In this document: positions 24,112-32,476 of the stretch, piece after piece
Numbering within the stretch: position 1 is the stretch's first letter
Layout of the letters: the number at the start of each line of letters is the position of its first letter
Assembly (NCBI RefSeq): GCF_000725625.1
Contig: NZ_JOHS01000025.1
Coordinates: forward strand, 1 to 64,000
Direction: 5' to 3'
DNA: 64,000 bases
Origin: Streptomyces sp. NRRL F-6676
GTDB lineage: Bacteria > Actinomycetota > Actinomycetes > Streptomycetales > Streptomycetaceae
The notes under the pieces: model-generated
What the model was told of the DNA's origin: nothing
Seen by the model: the letters and a program-made list of their open reading frames with translations, nothing else
The model's database searches: none
Program-made: the position numbers and the translations under genes

Positions 24112-25578
24112 ATGACAGATCAGCGACACGCGGCAGCGGGGCCGGGTTCCGGCCCGGGCCCGGGCGCTCCGCGGCCGGAGGCCGGGCCGGGGCGGTCCGC
24201 GCCCGGACCGGGGCCCGGGCACGTACCGGGTTCCGGAGCGCCCGGACCGGGCCTCGGAGAGGAACCGCGCGCGCACGAGGACCCGGCAGCCGCCGGGGAC
24301 GCGCCGGGCGTCGAGGTGCCGCACCGGTTCCGTCGTGACCGCCGGTACAAGATGCTGGGCGGGGTGTGCGCGGGGCTGGGCCGGCAGTGCGACATGGACC
24401 CGGTGATCTTCCGGGTGGGTCTGGCGGTGCTGTCCGCGGTCGGCGGCCTCGGTCTCCTCTTCTACGGCTTCGTCTGGCTCTTCGTCCCGTTCGAGGACGA
24501 GGAGGAGAACGAGGTGCGCAAGCTGCTGACGGGGCGCGTCGACGGCCCGGCGCTCGCCGCCGTGCTGTTCGCACTGGTCGGCTGCGGGGTCTTCCTCTCC
24601 CTGCTGAACAACGGCACGATGCTGGCGTTCGCCACGGTCCTCTCGCTGCTCCTGGCCGGCGCGGGGTACTGGTCCCGGCGGCGCGGTGCCCCCGCTCCCG
24701 ACCCGCTGGCCGCCCAGGCCGCCGCCGACGCACCGCCGGAGGCCACGGCCCCGCCGGTGGCGGCGGCCTACCCCTCCTGGTGGCGGGACCCGATAGTCAA
24801 GGACGGCACGCACGAGGGAGGCACCGGCTATCTGTGGGGCCCGCCGGACGTTCCCGACCCGGACGTGAGGGCCGCGGTCAACATCGCCCACGGCATTCCG
24901 TACCGCCTGGGCATACCGCCGGTACCGAGGCTGCGGCCGCGCGGTCCGCGCCGCATGGGCGGCCGGGTGTTCCTGCTCGCCCTGCTGGCCGGGGGCCTGG
25001 GCACGTGGCTGACCTGGGACGACCACCCCCTGGGCACCAGTCTGGAGACCGGTCTCTCCTGCGCCCTGGTGGTGTTCGGCCTGGGCATAGCGATCAGCGC
25101 CTTCGCAGGGCGGACGGGCGCCGGCTCGATCATCCTGGCGGTGATCACGGCGGGGCTCCTCGCCGCCTCGGCGGCGCTGCCGAAGGACATCGGCACCCAC
25201 TGGGCGCGGACGACCTGGTCGCCCGCCTCGGCGGCCGCGGTCCGGGAGAGCTACGACCTGGGCACGGGTGAGGGGACGCTCGACCTGAGCCGAATACGCC
25301 CGGCCGAGGACCGGACCGTGCGGGCCGACGCGGAGGTGGGGATCGGCCGGCTCCGGGTCGTGCTCCCACCGGGTGCCACGGTCAGGCTGGACATCGACGC
25401 GGGCATCGGCGACATACAGCTGCCGGGTGACACGTCGAAGGACGTGGACGTGGCCCCGGACAAGCACAAGCGGGTGACGCTGTCTCCCGCGGCGGGTGAG
25501 AAGAAGACCGGGGGCTCGTTCGACCTGCGGCTCCAGGTCGGCGTCGGACAGGTGGAGGTGACCCGTGCCGCGTCATGA
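24112..25578 (+). CDS. PspC-domain membrane protein
   Basis: A 488-residue protein. A disordered Pro/Gly-rich N-terminus of about 70 residues leads into a PspC domain (RYKMLGGVCAGLGRQCDMDP, then GLGLLFYGFVWLFVPFEDE). Further TM segments lie at about 150-200 and 285-360. The extracellular C-terminal part is beta-rich with a DUF-like pattern (GTGEGTLDLSRIR, VDVAPDKHKRVTLSPAAG). It may be the signal-binding partner or target of the divergent PspC kinase. ATG 24112; the last 14 bases overlap the next gene, implying coupling. Confidence 0.87.
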   Translation: MTDQRHAAAGPGSGPGPGAPRPEAGPGRSAPGPGPGHVPGSGAPGPGLGEEPRAHEDPAAAGDAPGVEVPHRFRRDRRYKMLGGVCAGLGRQCDMDPVIFRVGLAVLSAVGGLGLLFYGFVWLFVPFEDEEENEVRKLLTGRVDGPALAAVLFALVGCGVFLSLLNNGTMLAFATVLSLLLAGAGYWSRRRGAPAPDPLAAQAAADAPPEATAPPVAAAYPSWWRDPIVKDGTHEGGTGYLWGPPDVPDPDVRAAVNIAHGIPYRLGIPPVPRLRPRGPRRMGGRVFLLALLAGGLGTWLTWDDHPLGTSLETGLSCALVVFGLGIAISAFAGRTGAGSIILAVITAGLLAASAALPKDIGTHWARTTWSPASAAAVRESYDLGTGEGTLDLSRIRPAEDRTVRADAEVGIGRLRVVLPPGATVRLDIDAGIGDIQLPGDTSKDVDVAPDKHKRVTLSPAAGEKKTGGSFDLRLQVGVGQVEVTRAAS

Positions 25579-25807
25579 GTTCCGGCCCGGCCGGCTGATA
25601 GCGGGACTGGCCCTCACGGCCGCGGGGATCGCCTACGCGGGCGATGCGGGCGGCTGGTGGAGCACACCGTGGTTCCTGATCATCCCGATCGTCGCGGCGG
25701 GCCTGTGCCTGGCGGGCGTGGCGGGGGTGACGAGCGGGGCGGTGCGCCGCCGCCGGCGGGGCCGTGCGGCGTCGTCCGCCTCGGCCTCGTCGGAGACACC
25801 GGTCTGA
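25565..25807 (+). CDS. Small two-TM membrane protein
   Basis: An 80-residue protein with two hydrophobic segments (LIAGLALTAAGIAYAGDAGG and WFLIIPIVAAGLCLAGVAGV) and a basic, Ser-rich C-terminal tail. GTG 25565 overlaps the end of the PspC gene, so it is translationally coupled to it and probably belongs to the same envelope-stress module. Function unknown. Confidence 0.75.
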   Translation: MPRHEFRPGRLIAGLALTAAGIAYAGDAGGWWSTPWFLIIPIVAAGLCLAGVAGVTSGAVRRRRRGRAASSASASSETPV

Positions 25808-25881
25808 GAGAAGCGTCCGGTCCTGCCGGGCGGGAGGCCGGGCGGACGGGAACGGGTCTCGCGCGGGCCGCGCGCGTGGCG

Positions 25882-26409
25882 TCAGTACGCCGGGGTTCGC
25901 TGCCTGCGGCGGGTGCGGAGAACCGAGTCGAGGGAGAGGACGGAGGCACCGGCGAGGACGAGGGGGAGCCAGGCCATGAGATAGGCGAGATCGTTGCCGT
26001 AGTAGTACGGGTCGGAGGCCCAGCTCACGGTCAGCCACAGGCTGAGCGAGATCAGCGCACCGCCCAGGGCGGCGAGACGGGTCAGCAGGCCGACCAGCGT
26101 GCCGATGCCGACAGCGAGTTCGCCGAGGGCGATGGCGTAGCCGAAGCCGACCGGGCTTTTCAGGGCCAGGTCGACGAGGGCCGGAATCGCCGAGGAGTCG
26201 CGGACCGAGCGCATGGTGTCGCCGAGCGAGCCGGCGCCGGAGGCGGACATGAAGGCACTGTCGGTCAGCTTGTCGATGCCGGCGTAGATGAAGGTGATGC
26301 CGAGGAAGATCCGCAGGGGAAGGAGGGCGTACCGCGTGGCGGTGTCCCGCCAGCCGCGCTGCTCACCCACATGAAGGGTGTGCGTCTCGGAACGGATGCC
26401 ATGAGTCAC
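25882..26409 (-). CDS. DoxX family membrane protein
   Basis: A 175-residue protein with four TM helices and the DoxX signature: LLPLRIFLGITFIYAGIDKL near the N-terminus, then GFGYAIALGELAVGIGTLVG and LAALGGALISLSLWLTVSW. DoxX proteins are associated with quinone or thiosulfate oxidation and redox stress. GTG 26409 starts the frame, about 30 bases downstream of a perfect TTGAGATCTCAA palindrome that may be the operator. Conserved-looking; exact role unknown. Confidence 0.87.
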   Translation of the reverse strand: MTHGIRSETHTLHVGEQRGWRDTATRYALLPLRIFLGITFIYAGIDKLTDSAFMSASGAGSLGDTMRSVRDSSAIPALVDLALKSPVGFGYAIALGELAVGIGTLVGLLTRLAALGGALISLSLWLTVSWASDPYYYGNDLAYLMAWLPLVLAGASVLSLDSVLRTRRRQRTPAY

Positions 26410-26439
26410 TGCCGGTCGCCGCCTCTCGCCCGCTGGACT

Positions 26440-26453
26440 GTTGAGATCTCAAC
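26440..26453. promoter_or_regulatory. Palindromic operator GTTGAGATCTCAAC upstream of doxX
   Basis: A perfect 14-bp palindrome 31 bases upstream of the DoxX start. The form resembles MarR-family operators. No MarR gene is adjacent, so the regulator would be elsewhere. A related half-copy, GAGTTGAGATCTC, lies near 39475. Confidence 0.5.
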
Positions 26454-26587
26454 CAACCATACGTACGGAAGGCGGGGACGGCTCAACGATCAGGCCCGTT
26501 TTCACGGTCCGACCGCGTACTGACATGTTTTAGACAGCTTCGGGGGTGCGGCATGCGTGGTTTGGGGGTGTTGCTCACCCCGGTGGC

Positions 26588-27865
26588 TCAGTCGAGGACC
26601 TCGATGGTCACGCGGTTGGTCTCCACTCCGGCGGCCGTGACCACCTGGACGTCGACGCGGCCCGGCTCGACGTCGGCCGGGACGGGGACGGTGAGGAGGG
26701 TGTCCGTGGGATTGTCGAAGCCGCCGGTCACCGGGACCAGGGGGACGTGGACGTGGACGGCGCCGATGCGGACCACCATGCGGGACAGCCGGTCCGCCGA
26801 CTGGGCGCCGGCGGGGACGAAACCGGCGCCGCGGATCTCGATGTCGTCGCCGGTGCGGATCGGGGCGTCCAGGTCGCCCGCCTCCCGGGCGCGGACCACG
26901 GAGAGGACCACCGGGCGGCCGCCCTCGGCGTACTTGGCGGCGAGGTACGTCGCCGCGGAGACGAGGACGAGGACGGCGAGGCCCCAGGGCAGGTCGGGGA
27001 GCTGGTCGGGGCGGCGGGCCAGGCGCACCGCGGCGAAGGCGAGGGCCACGGCGCTGATCATCACGTACTGGATGTCGGCGAAGCTGCCCCGGCCGGAGTC
27101 GTCGGTGAGCAGGTCGGCGGCGCGCGGGCGGTGGGCGGGCACCTTTTGCAGGCGCTGGCCGAGGACACGCAGGCCGACCACCCGGCGGACGAGCACGGCG
27201 ATCCCGCAGACCACGGCGACGACGGTGACCACGCCCACCCCGCGCGCGAGGTCGAGCCCGGCGATCAGCCGGTCGCGCCGGCCGTGCGCGGAGGCGGCGG
27301 CCAGTTGGCCGACCAGCACGAGCACCGCGTACACCGTGAAGAGCACCCAGCCCGCGGCCACCGCGCGCGAGGTGGACAGACGGTTGTCCTCGCCGATGAC
27401 GGGGGCCAGGACGCCGCCGCGGGCCCGGTGCCAGTACCCGGCGCCGGTGAGCGCCGCGCCGACCAGCACGGCGGCGAGCAGTCCGGCGGTGCGGGCCGTG
27501 GACCATCCGGCGCCGACGGCGGTGAGCGCCTGGACCAGCAGCAGGAGCGCGATGCCGCCCCAGACGGCGCAGGCCGTGCGGTGCCAGAGCCGGGCCAGCC
27601 ATGCCTCGCCCTCGGCACGACCGCGTTCGGCGACGGCGTCGGCGGACTGGGTCAGCTCGTCCGAGACCCACTGCCGGGACGCGGACGCGGAGTGCGCGAC
27701 GGCCGCCGGCAGCCCCTGCCCGGAGGCGTACCCGTCCCGTTTCGCGAGGAACGCCGCCACCGCGCGCCGGTGCCCCTCGCGGGCGCCGTGCGGGCAGTCA
27801 CCGCATGTGCAACCGCCCCGGTGGGCCGTGGGCTCCGCGCCCTGTCTCGCCTCCTGCACCGCCAC
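26588..27865 (-). CDS. Membrane protein with N-terminal Cys cluster and C-terminal Ig-like domain
   Basis: A 425-residue protein of unknown function. A short Cys motif CTCGDCPHG lies near residue 22. A helical region follows, then about six TM segments (for example WGGIALLLLVQALTAVGAGW and WVLFTVYAVLVLVGQLAAAS). The last 110 residues form a beta-rich domain resembling an IPT/TIG or Ig-like fold (DDIEIRGAGFVPAG; VPVPADVEPGRVDVQVVTAA). GTG 27865 is chosen because the upstream extension is Arg/Pro-rich and GGAAGG lies about 12 bases before it. The C-terminal domain may sense or bind a ligand; this is inference. Confidence 0.75.
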   Translation of the reverse strand: MAVQEARQGAEPTAHRGGCTCGDCPHGAREGHRRAVAAFLAKRDGYASGQGLPAAVAHSASASRQWVSDELTQSADAVAERGRAEGEAWLARLWHRTACAVWGGIALLLLVQALTAVGAGWSTARTAGLLAAVLVGAALTGAGYWHRARGGVLAPVIGEDNRLSTSRAVAAGWVLFTVYAVLVLVGQLAAASAHGRRDRLIAGLDLARGVGVVTVVAVVCGIAVLVRRVVGLRVLGQRLQKVPAHRPRAADLLTDDSGRGSFADIQYVMISAVALAFAAVRLARRPDQLPDLPWGLAVLVLVSAATYLAAKYAEGGRPVVLSVVRAREAGDLDAPIRTGDDIEIRGAGFVPAGAQSADRLSRMVVRIGAVHVHVPLVPVTGGFDNPTDTLLTVPVPADVEPGRVDVQVVTAAGVETNRVTIEVLD

Positions 27866-28091
27866 GCCCGATGCCCGCCTTCCCCACGTCCCGTGCCTTG
27901 GTACGGCCGGTTCCGCGATGCGTCCGGCCCGTCTGCCACTCCCCAGCGACGACGAATTGTGCCGTACCCGGAGGGGTGTTCGTCGGCCAGGTCCGGTCAG
28001 TGGGAGTGAATGCGTCATACGCGGGTTGACGGACGGCGTGAAGCGGCGGTGCACGCGCGCCGGAGACCCGGTCGGAAGCCCGGCCGGGGGC

Positions 28092-28886
28092 TCAGCTCAG
28101 CAGGTCCGGTTCGCTGCGGCTGATGTGCTGCCACAGGGGCTGGTAGTTGATCCAGGCGACGAGGTCGCCACCCAGCTGTTCCCGGGTCGCGGTGGCCTGC
28201 CGGTGGCCGATCAGCACGGGGCGGCCGGCGGCACGGGCGGCGAGCTGCACCTGGCAGGAGCGCTCCATGGACAGGAACCACCACGCCGCGGCGTCCACGG
28301 AGTCGCCGACGGTGAGCAGTCCGTGGTTGCGCAGCACCAGCGCCTTGCGGCTGCCGAGGGCGGCGGCGATCCGGCGGCCCTCCTCGGCGTCCACGGCGAC
28401 GCCGGTGTAGGCCTCGTACACCGCGTGGTCCTCGTAGAACGCGCAGCTCTCCTGGGTGAGCGGGTCGAGGAGCTCGCCGAGGGCGGCCTGGGCGCGTCCG
28501 TGCACGGAGTGGCAGTGGGCGACGGCGACGACGTCGGGCCGGGCGGCGTGCACCTGCGCGTGCACGGTGAACGCCGCCTGGTTGACGTGGTAGTTCCCCT
28601 CGACGACCTGGCCCTCGGAGTTGGCCATCACCAGGTCGCTCACGGTGACGTGCCCGAACGGCATGCCGAACGGGTTGACCCAGAAGCAGTCGCTGAACTC
28701 GGGGTCGCGTGCGGTGATGTGGCCGGAGACCCCGTCCTCGAAGCCGTGGCGGCCGAAGATCCGCAGGGCTCCGGCCAGCCGTTCCTTGCGGTGGCGGCGT
28801 TCGGCGTCCGCCGACTCGTGCTTGGGCGGCAGCGCGAACCGGAGCTTGTCGGTGGGCAGGGGCGGTGGCGGGGTGGGTCCGTGCAT
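28092..28886 (-). CDS. Class II aldolase/adducin family protein
   Basis: A 264-residue protein of the class II (L-fuculose-phosphate-type) aldolase family. It shows SGHITARDPEF (substrate loop), AHCHSVHGRA (zinc-binding His pair), and RNHGLLTVGDS (third His). Such enzymes cleave phosphorylated or free ketoses using zinc; the substrate is unknown. ATG 28886 has GGGAG seven bases upstream; GTG 28913 is the alternative. Transcribed away from the pyridoxamine-oxidase-like gene. Confidence 0.9.
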   Translation of the reverse strand: MHGPTPPPPLPTDKLRFALPPKHESADAERRHRKERLAGALRIFGRHGFEDGVSGHITARDPEFSDCFWVNPFGMPFGHVTVSDLVMANSEGQVVEGNYHVNQAAFTVHAQVHAARPDVVAVAHCHSVHGRAQAALGELLDPLTQESCAFYEDHAVYEAYTGVAVDAEEGRRIAAALGSRKALVLRNHGLLTVGDSVDAAAWWFLSMERSCQVQLAARAAGRPVLIGHRQATATREQLGGDLVAWINYQPLWQHISRSEPDLLS

Positions 28887-29049
28887 GTGTGCTCCCGCAC
28901 TTGCTTCGTTCACGGGGCGGAAGTTACCGCCGGTCCGTCCCGGGAGGACAGAGGTTTCGGAGAAGAGTTGGCGGGCGGTGACCAGGCACCGACCGGCCCT
29001 GTGCAATACCCGACACAAGGTGTCGTCTTTGCAGGCAATGATCAGTCGT

Positions 29050-29538
29050 ATGGACACGACGCATGCGCGCGCACGATGGGCGGAGTTCGCGGCCGCGGAG
29101 CCGGAACTGGCGCGGACGGCCCAGGAGCGCTTCGATGCCTTCACCCACCACACACTGGCGACGCTCCGCAGGGACGGTGCGCCGCGCACCAGCGGGATGG
29201 AGGTGCGGTTCCTGCACGGCGAGCTGTGGTTCGGGATGATGCCGGACTCGCTCAAGGCGCTCGACCTGCGCCGCGATCCGCGCTTCGCGCTCCAGGCCAA
29301 CCAGGGCCCGGGCACGGCGATGGGCGGCGGGGACGTACGGGTCTGCGGGCGGGCGGTGGAGGTGACGGACGCGGCGGTGCGGGCCGCGTACGTGGAAGAG
29401 GTGGAACCGCCGCAGCCGTTCCACCTCTTCCGCACCGAGCTGACGGAGGTCACGCGGACGGCCGTCGAGGACGACACGTATCTGGTCGTCCAGGTCTGGA
29501 AACCGGGAGAGCCGGTGCGGACCCTCCGGCGGACCTGA
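29050..29538 (+). CDS. Pyridoxamine 5'-phosphate oxidase-like flavin protein
   Basis: A 162-residue split-barrel flavoprotein: LATLRRDGAPRTSGMEVRFL, LWFGMMPDSLKALDLRRDP and FHLFRTELTEVTRT are typical of the PNPOx/F420-binding split-barrel superfamily. Whether the cofactor is FMN or F420 cannot be decided from sequence. ATG 29050 is chosen; ATG 29038 (MISRM) is in frame and possible. It is convergent with guaA, with only 23 bases between the stops. Confidence 0.83.
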   Translation: MDTTHARARWAEFAAAEPELARTAQERFDAFTHHTLATLRRDGAPRTSGMEVRFLHGELWFGMMPDSLKALDLRRDPRFALQANQGPGTAMGGGDVRVCGRAVEVTDAAVRAAYVEEVEPPQPFHLFRTELTEVTRTAVEDDTYLVVQVWKPGEPVRTLRRT

Positions 29539-29561
29539 GTACCGCCCTCACGGGACGGTGC

Positions 29562-31136
29562 TCACTCCCACTCGATGGTGCCTGGCGGCTTGCTCGTCAC
29601 GTCGAGGACGACGCGGTTGACGTCGCGCACCTCGTTGGTGATCCGGGTGGAGATCTTGCCGAGGACGTCGTACGGCAGCCGGGACCAGTCGGCGGTCATG
29701 GCGTCCTCGGAGGAGACCGGACGCAGCACGATCGGGTGACCGTAGGTGCGGCCGTCGCCCTGGACGCCCACGCTGCGGACGTCGGCGAGCAGCACCACGG
29801 GGCACTGCCAGATGTCGCGGTCCAGGCCGGCGGCGGTCAGCTCCTCGCGGGCGATCGCGTCGGCGTCGCGCAGCAGGTCGAGCCGCTCCTTGGTGACCTC
29901 GCCGACGATCCGGATGCCGAGCCCCGGGCCGGGGAACGGCTGGCGCTGGACGATCTCCTCGGGCAGGCCGAGTTCCTGGCCGACCATGCGGACCTCGTCC
30001 TTGAACAGCTTGCGCAGCGGTTCGATCAGCTGGAACTCGAGATCCTCGGGGAGGCCGCCCACGTTGTGGTGGGACTTGATGTTGGCGGTGCCGCTGCCGC
30101 CGCCGGACTCGACGACGTCGGGGTAGAGGGTGCCCTGGACGAGGAACTCGACCGCCGGGCCCTCGTCCGCGATGATCTCCGCCTGGGCCTGCTCGAAGAC
30201 CCGGATGAACTCGCGGCCGATGATCTTCCGCTTCTGCTCGGGGTCGCTGACGCCCTTGAGCGCGGTGAGGAAGCGCTCGCTGGCGTCCACCACCTTCAGC
30301 TGCACGCCGGTCGCGGCCACGAAGTCCTTCTCGACCTGCTCGGTCTCGCCCTTGCGCATCAGCCCGTGGTCGACGTACACACAGGTCAGCTGCGAGCCGA
30401 TGGCCTTCTGCACGAGGGCGGCGGCGACCGCGGAGTCCACGCCGCCGGACAGGCCGCAGATCGCGCGCTTGTCGCCGACCTGCTCACGGATGGCGGCGAC
30501 CTGCTCCTCGATCACGTTGCCGGTGGTCCAGGAGGGGCTCAGGCCCGCACCGCGATAGAGGAAGTGCTCCAGGACCTGCTGGCCGTGCGTGGAGTGCATG
30601 ACCTCGGGGTGGTACTGGACGCCGTAGAGCTTCTTCTCGTCGTTCTCGAAGGCGGCGACCGGGACGACGTCCGTGGAGGCGGTGACGCTGAAGCCGTCGG
30701 GGGCGGCGGAGCAGGCGTCGCCGTGCGACATCCAGACGGACTGGTCGGCGGGGGTGCCCTCGAAGAGCGTGGAGGACGGCTTGCTGACGGCCATCTCCGT
30801 GCGGCCGTACTCGCGGGCGCCGGTGTTGTCGACGGTGCCGCCGAGGGTCTGTGCCATCAGCTGGAAGCCGTAGCACATGCCGAAGACGGGGACGCCGGAC
30901 TCGAACAGCGCGCGGTCGAGGGTGGGCGCGCCCTCCTCGTAGACGGAGGAGGGGCCGCCGGAGAGGATGATCGCCGCCGGGTTCTTGGCGAGCATGTCCT
31001 CGACCGGGGTGGTGCTCGGCACGATCTCGCTGTACACCCGGGCCTCGCGAACGCGGCGGGCGATGAGCTGGGCGTACTGCGCGCCGAAGTCGACGACCAG
31101 GACGGTGTCGGGGGTGGCGGGGGACGCTTCTGACAC
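29562..31136 (-). CDS. guaA: GMP synthase (glutamine-hydrolysing)
   Basis: A 524-residue enzyme of usual length that converts XMP to GMP with ATP and glutamine. The N-terminal glutaminase domain has GMCYGFQLM (nucleophile Cys) and VQYHPEV (catalytic His). The ATP-pyrophosphatase domain carries [12 protein letters not shown] (P-loop). The C-terminal dimerisation domain ends [11 protein letters not shown] 31136 with GGAAGG before it is used; longer upstream frames lack conserved sequence. It completes the guanine branch started by guaB, which is also in this window. Divergent from the chorismate mutase leader. Confidence 0.98.
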   Translation of the reverse strand: MSEASPATPDTVLVVDFGAQYAQLIARRVREARVYSEIVPSTTPVEDMLAKNPAAIILSGGPSSVYEEGAPTLDRALFESGVPVFGMCYGFQLMAQTLGGTVDNTGAREYGRTEMAVSKPSSTLFEGTPADQSVWMSHGDACSAAPDGFSVTASTDVVPVAAFENDEKKLYGVQYHPEVMHSTHGQQVLEHFLYRGAGLSPSWTTGNVIEEQVAAIREQVGDKRAICGLSGGVDSAVAAALVQKAIGSQLTCVYVDHGLMRKGETEQVEKDFVAATGVQLKVVDASERFLTALKGVSDPEQKRKIIGREFIRVFEQAQAEIIADEGPAVEFLVQGTLYPDVVESGGGSGTANIKSHHNVGGLPEDLEFQLIEPLRKLFKDEVRMVGQELGLPEEIVQRQPFPGPGLGIRIVGEVTKERLDLLRDADAIAREELTAAGLDRDIWQCPVVLLADVRSVGVQGDGRTYGHPIVLRPVSSEDAMTADWSRLPYDVLGKISTRITNEVRDVNRVVLDVTSKPPGTIEWE

Positions 31137-31301
31137 GGGTTGCCTTCCGGCGGATGAGCAAGGGGTGTGTGGGGTCGAGTCTACCGGGGGCGGGTGGGAG
31201 GCCGCGGCCGACGGTTCGCCGGGGCGGGGGTCGCTTCCTGGCGCCCGTCTCATCATGCGGGCCCGACTGGACGTGCCGTTTGCGCACGGCATACTGGCCC
31301 C

Positions 31302-31376
31302 ATGCTCACCACGCACCCGACCTTCCTCTTTACCTATGGCAACCGGCCCGCCGGCTGCCATGGTCGTGCTGCTTGA
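31302..31376 (+). CDS. Candidate 24-residue leader peptide for chorismate mutase
   Basis: ATG 31302 opens a 24-codon frame ending TGA at 31376. Codons 8-12 read Phe-Leu-Phe-Thr-Tyr, with TTT and TAT codons that are rare in this genome. A CATACT element sits about 10 bases upstream, so translation could be leaderless. The frame ends 23 bases before a strong hairpin and 116 bases before the chorismate mutase start. Phe and Tyr are the end products downstream of chorismate mutase, which is the classical layout of a transcription attenuator. I am not aware of this leader being described; conservation would decide. Confidence 0.55.
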   Translation: MLTTHPTFLFTYGNRPAGCHGRAA

Positions 31377-31399
31377 GCAACTGACAAGCGACTTCCCAG

Positions 31400-31428
31400 G
31401 CGCCCCGGGCCACACAGGCCCGGGGCGC
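31400..31428 (+). terminator. Attenuator-like terminator before chorismate mutase
   Basis: GCGCCCCGGGCC (31400-31411), loop ACACA, GGCCCGGGGCGC (31417-31428): a perfect 12-bp stem followed by TCTGCGTG, with only a short T run. An earlier hairpin GGCAACCGG/CCGGCTGCC (31338-31359) follows the aromatic codons. GGCCCG (31345-31350) can instead pair with CGGGCC (31406-31411), a possible antiterminator. Confidence 0.6.
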
Positions 31429-31492
31429 TCTGCGTGTGCGGGACCTGTCGCCCCCGGGGCCGTCGAGAGCCACCCCCGACAAGGAGCCCCCG

Positions 31493-31879
31493 ATGACCGC
31501 GACCCACCCCGAGACCACCGGAACCATCGGAACCACCGAGGCCGCCGGATCCACTGAGGCCACCGGAACCACCGGTACCACCGAGAAGGCCGGGAGCACC
31601 GGAACCACCGAGAAGACCGGTGCCCGCACCGCCGAGGCCGCCGGCCTCATCACCGGCGCCCGCGACCGCATCGACGCCCTCGACGACCGCATCCTCGGCC
31701 TCGTCCAGGAACGCATGGCCGTCTCCGCCGTCATCCAGGACGCCCGCATCGCCTCCGGCGGCCGTCGCGTGAACCTCTCCCGCGAGATGGAGATCCTCGG
31801 CCGCTACAGCGACGCCCTCGGCAAGCCCGGCACCACCCTCGCCATGACCCTGCTCGAGCTGTGCCGCGGCCGGGTCTGA
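31493..31879 (+). CDS. Chorismate mutase, AroQ type
   Basis: A 128-residue protein. After about 45 residues of Thr/Gly/Glu low complexity ([13 protein letters not shown] units) comes a short AroQ helical domain: [39 protein letters not shown], ending [11 protein letters not shown]. This type converts chorismate to prephenate, the entry to Phe and Tyr. ATG 31493 has AAGGAG six bases upstream. The leader peptide and terminator upstream suggest regulation by aromatic amino acid supply. The low-complexity N-terminus is unusual for AroQ and probably disordered. Confidence 0.92.
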   Translation: MTATHPETTGTIGTTEAAGSTEATGTTGTTEKAGSTGTTEKTGARTAEAAGLITGARDRIDALDDRILGLVQERMAVSAVIQDARIASGGRRVNLSREMEILGRYSDALGKPGTTLAMTLLELCRGRV

Positions 31880-32476
31880 ACCTCTCTTCCTCCAGTGCGT
31901 GACCCACGCCACAACTCGTCGTTGGTAGAGGTGTCCGTGCCAGCCAGGGGCGGGCCCGAAGAAACCACGCGTGGCTCCGCTGGGGCGATGAGACGTACGG
32001 GGTTCACGCCGTACGTCGTGGGACCTCGCCCCAGGCTTGTGACCGGACGGCAGGGGACAGCAGCCCGGTCACCCAAGAGACGGCCGGTCCCGGGGACGCC
32101 CGGGGCCGACCGGCGACGAACAACCACATGTCGACGGCGCTCCCCTCCCCCGCGCCGTTCCCCCCGGCACCGATGCCGCCCTGACCACCGGTGCCGGCGC
32201 AGAGAAGGGCCCCGTGGAACATCACGCCCGCCGCACCGGCGAATTCCACGGGGCCCTTCGCGCGCGCCCTGCCACCGCTGCGCGAAACCGCCAAGTCCCG
32301 CCACGCGACTCCATGTGACCCATTCCACATAAGAATTTCGTGAAGACGGGGACAACCATTGCCGGTTGCGGTCGGTCACACCATCGGAACCAAGGGCCAC
32401 ACCCGCGCCCCACACGCGGAGGCCTCCGCCGTTCGTGCCGCCAGGGGGGCGGTACGCCCGACTTCTCGAGGTCTTC
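31880..32476. other. 597-base intergenic region with a 16-bp inverted repeat
   Basis: Between chorismate mutase and the LAETG gene I see no convincing coding region. GAAGGGCCCCGTGGAA (32204-32219) and its exact complement at 32244-32259 form a 16-bp stem with a 24-base loop. A less G+C-rich stretch (CATAAGAATTTCG, about 32329-32341) may hold the promoter of the next gene. Confidence 0.6.

Noticed and set aside
31377..31390. ACTGACAAG near 31379 as a fourth damage promoter
   Set aside because: The minus-strand reading lacks the GTG end and any -10 at the right spacing.
32004..32330. Minus-strand ORF of 108 codons between chorismate mutase and the LAETG gene
   Set aside because: Low-complexity, no ribosome site, and it spans the 16-bp inverted repeat.
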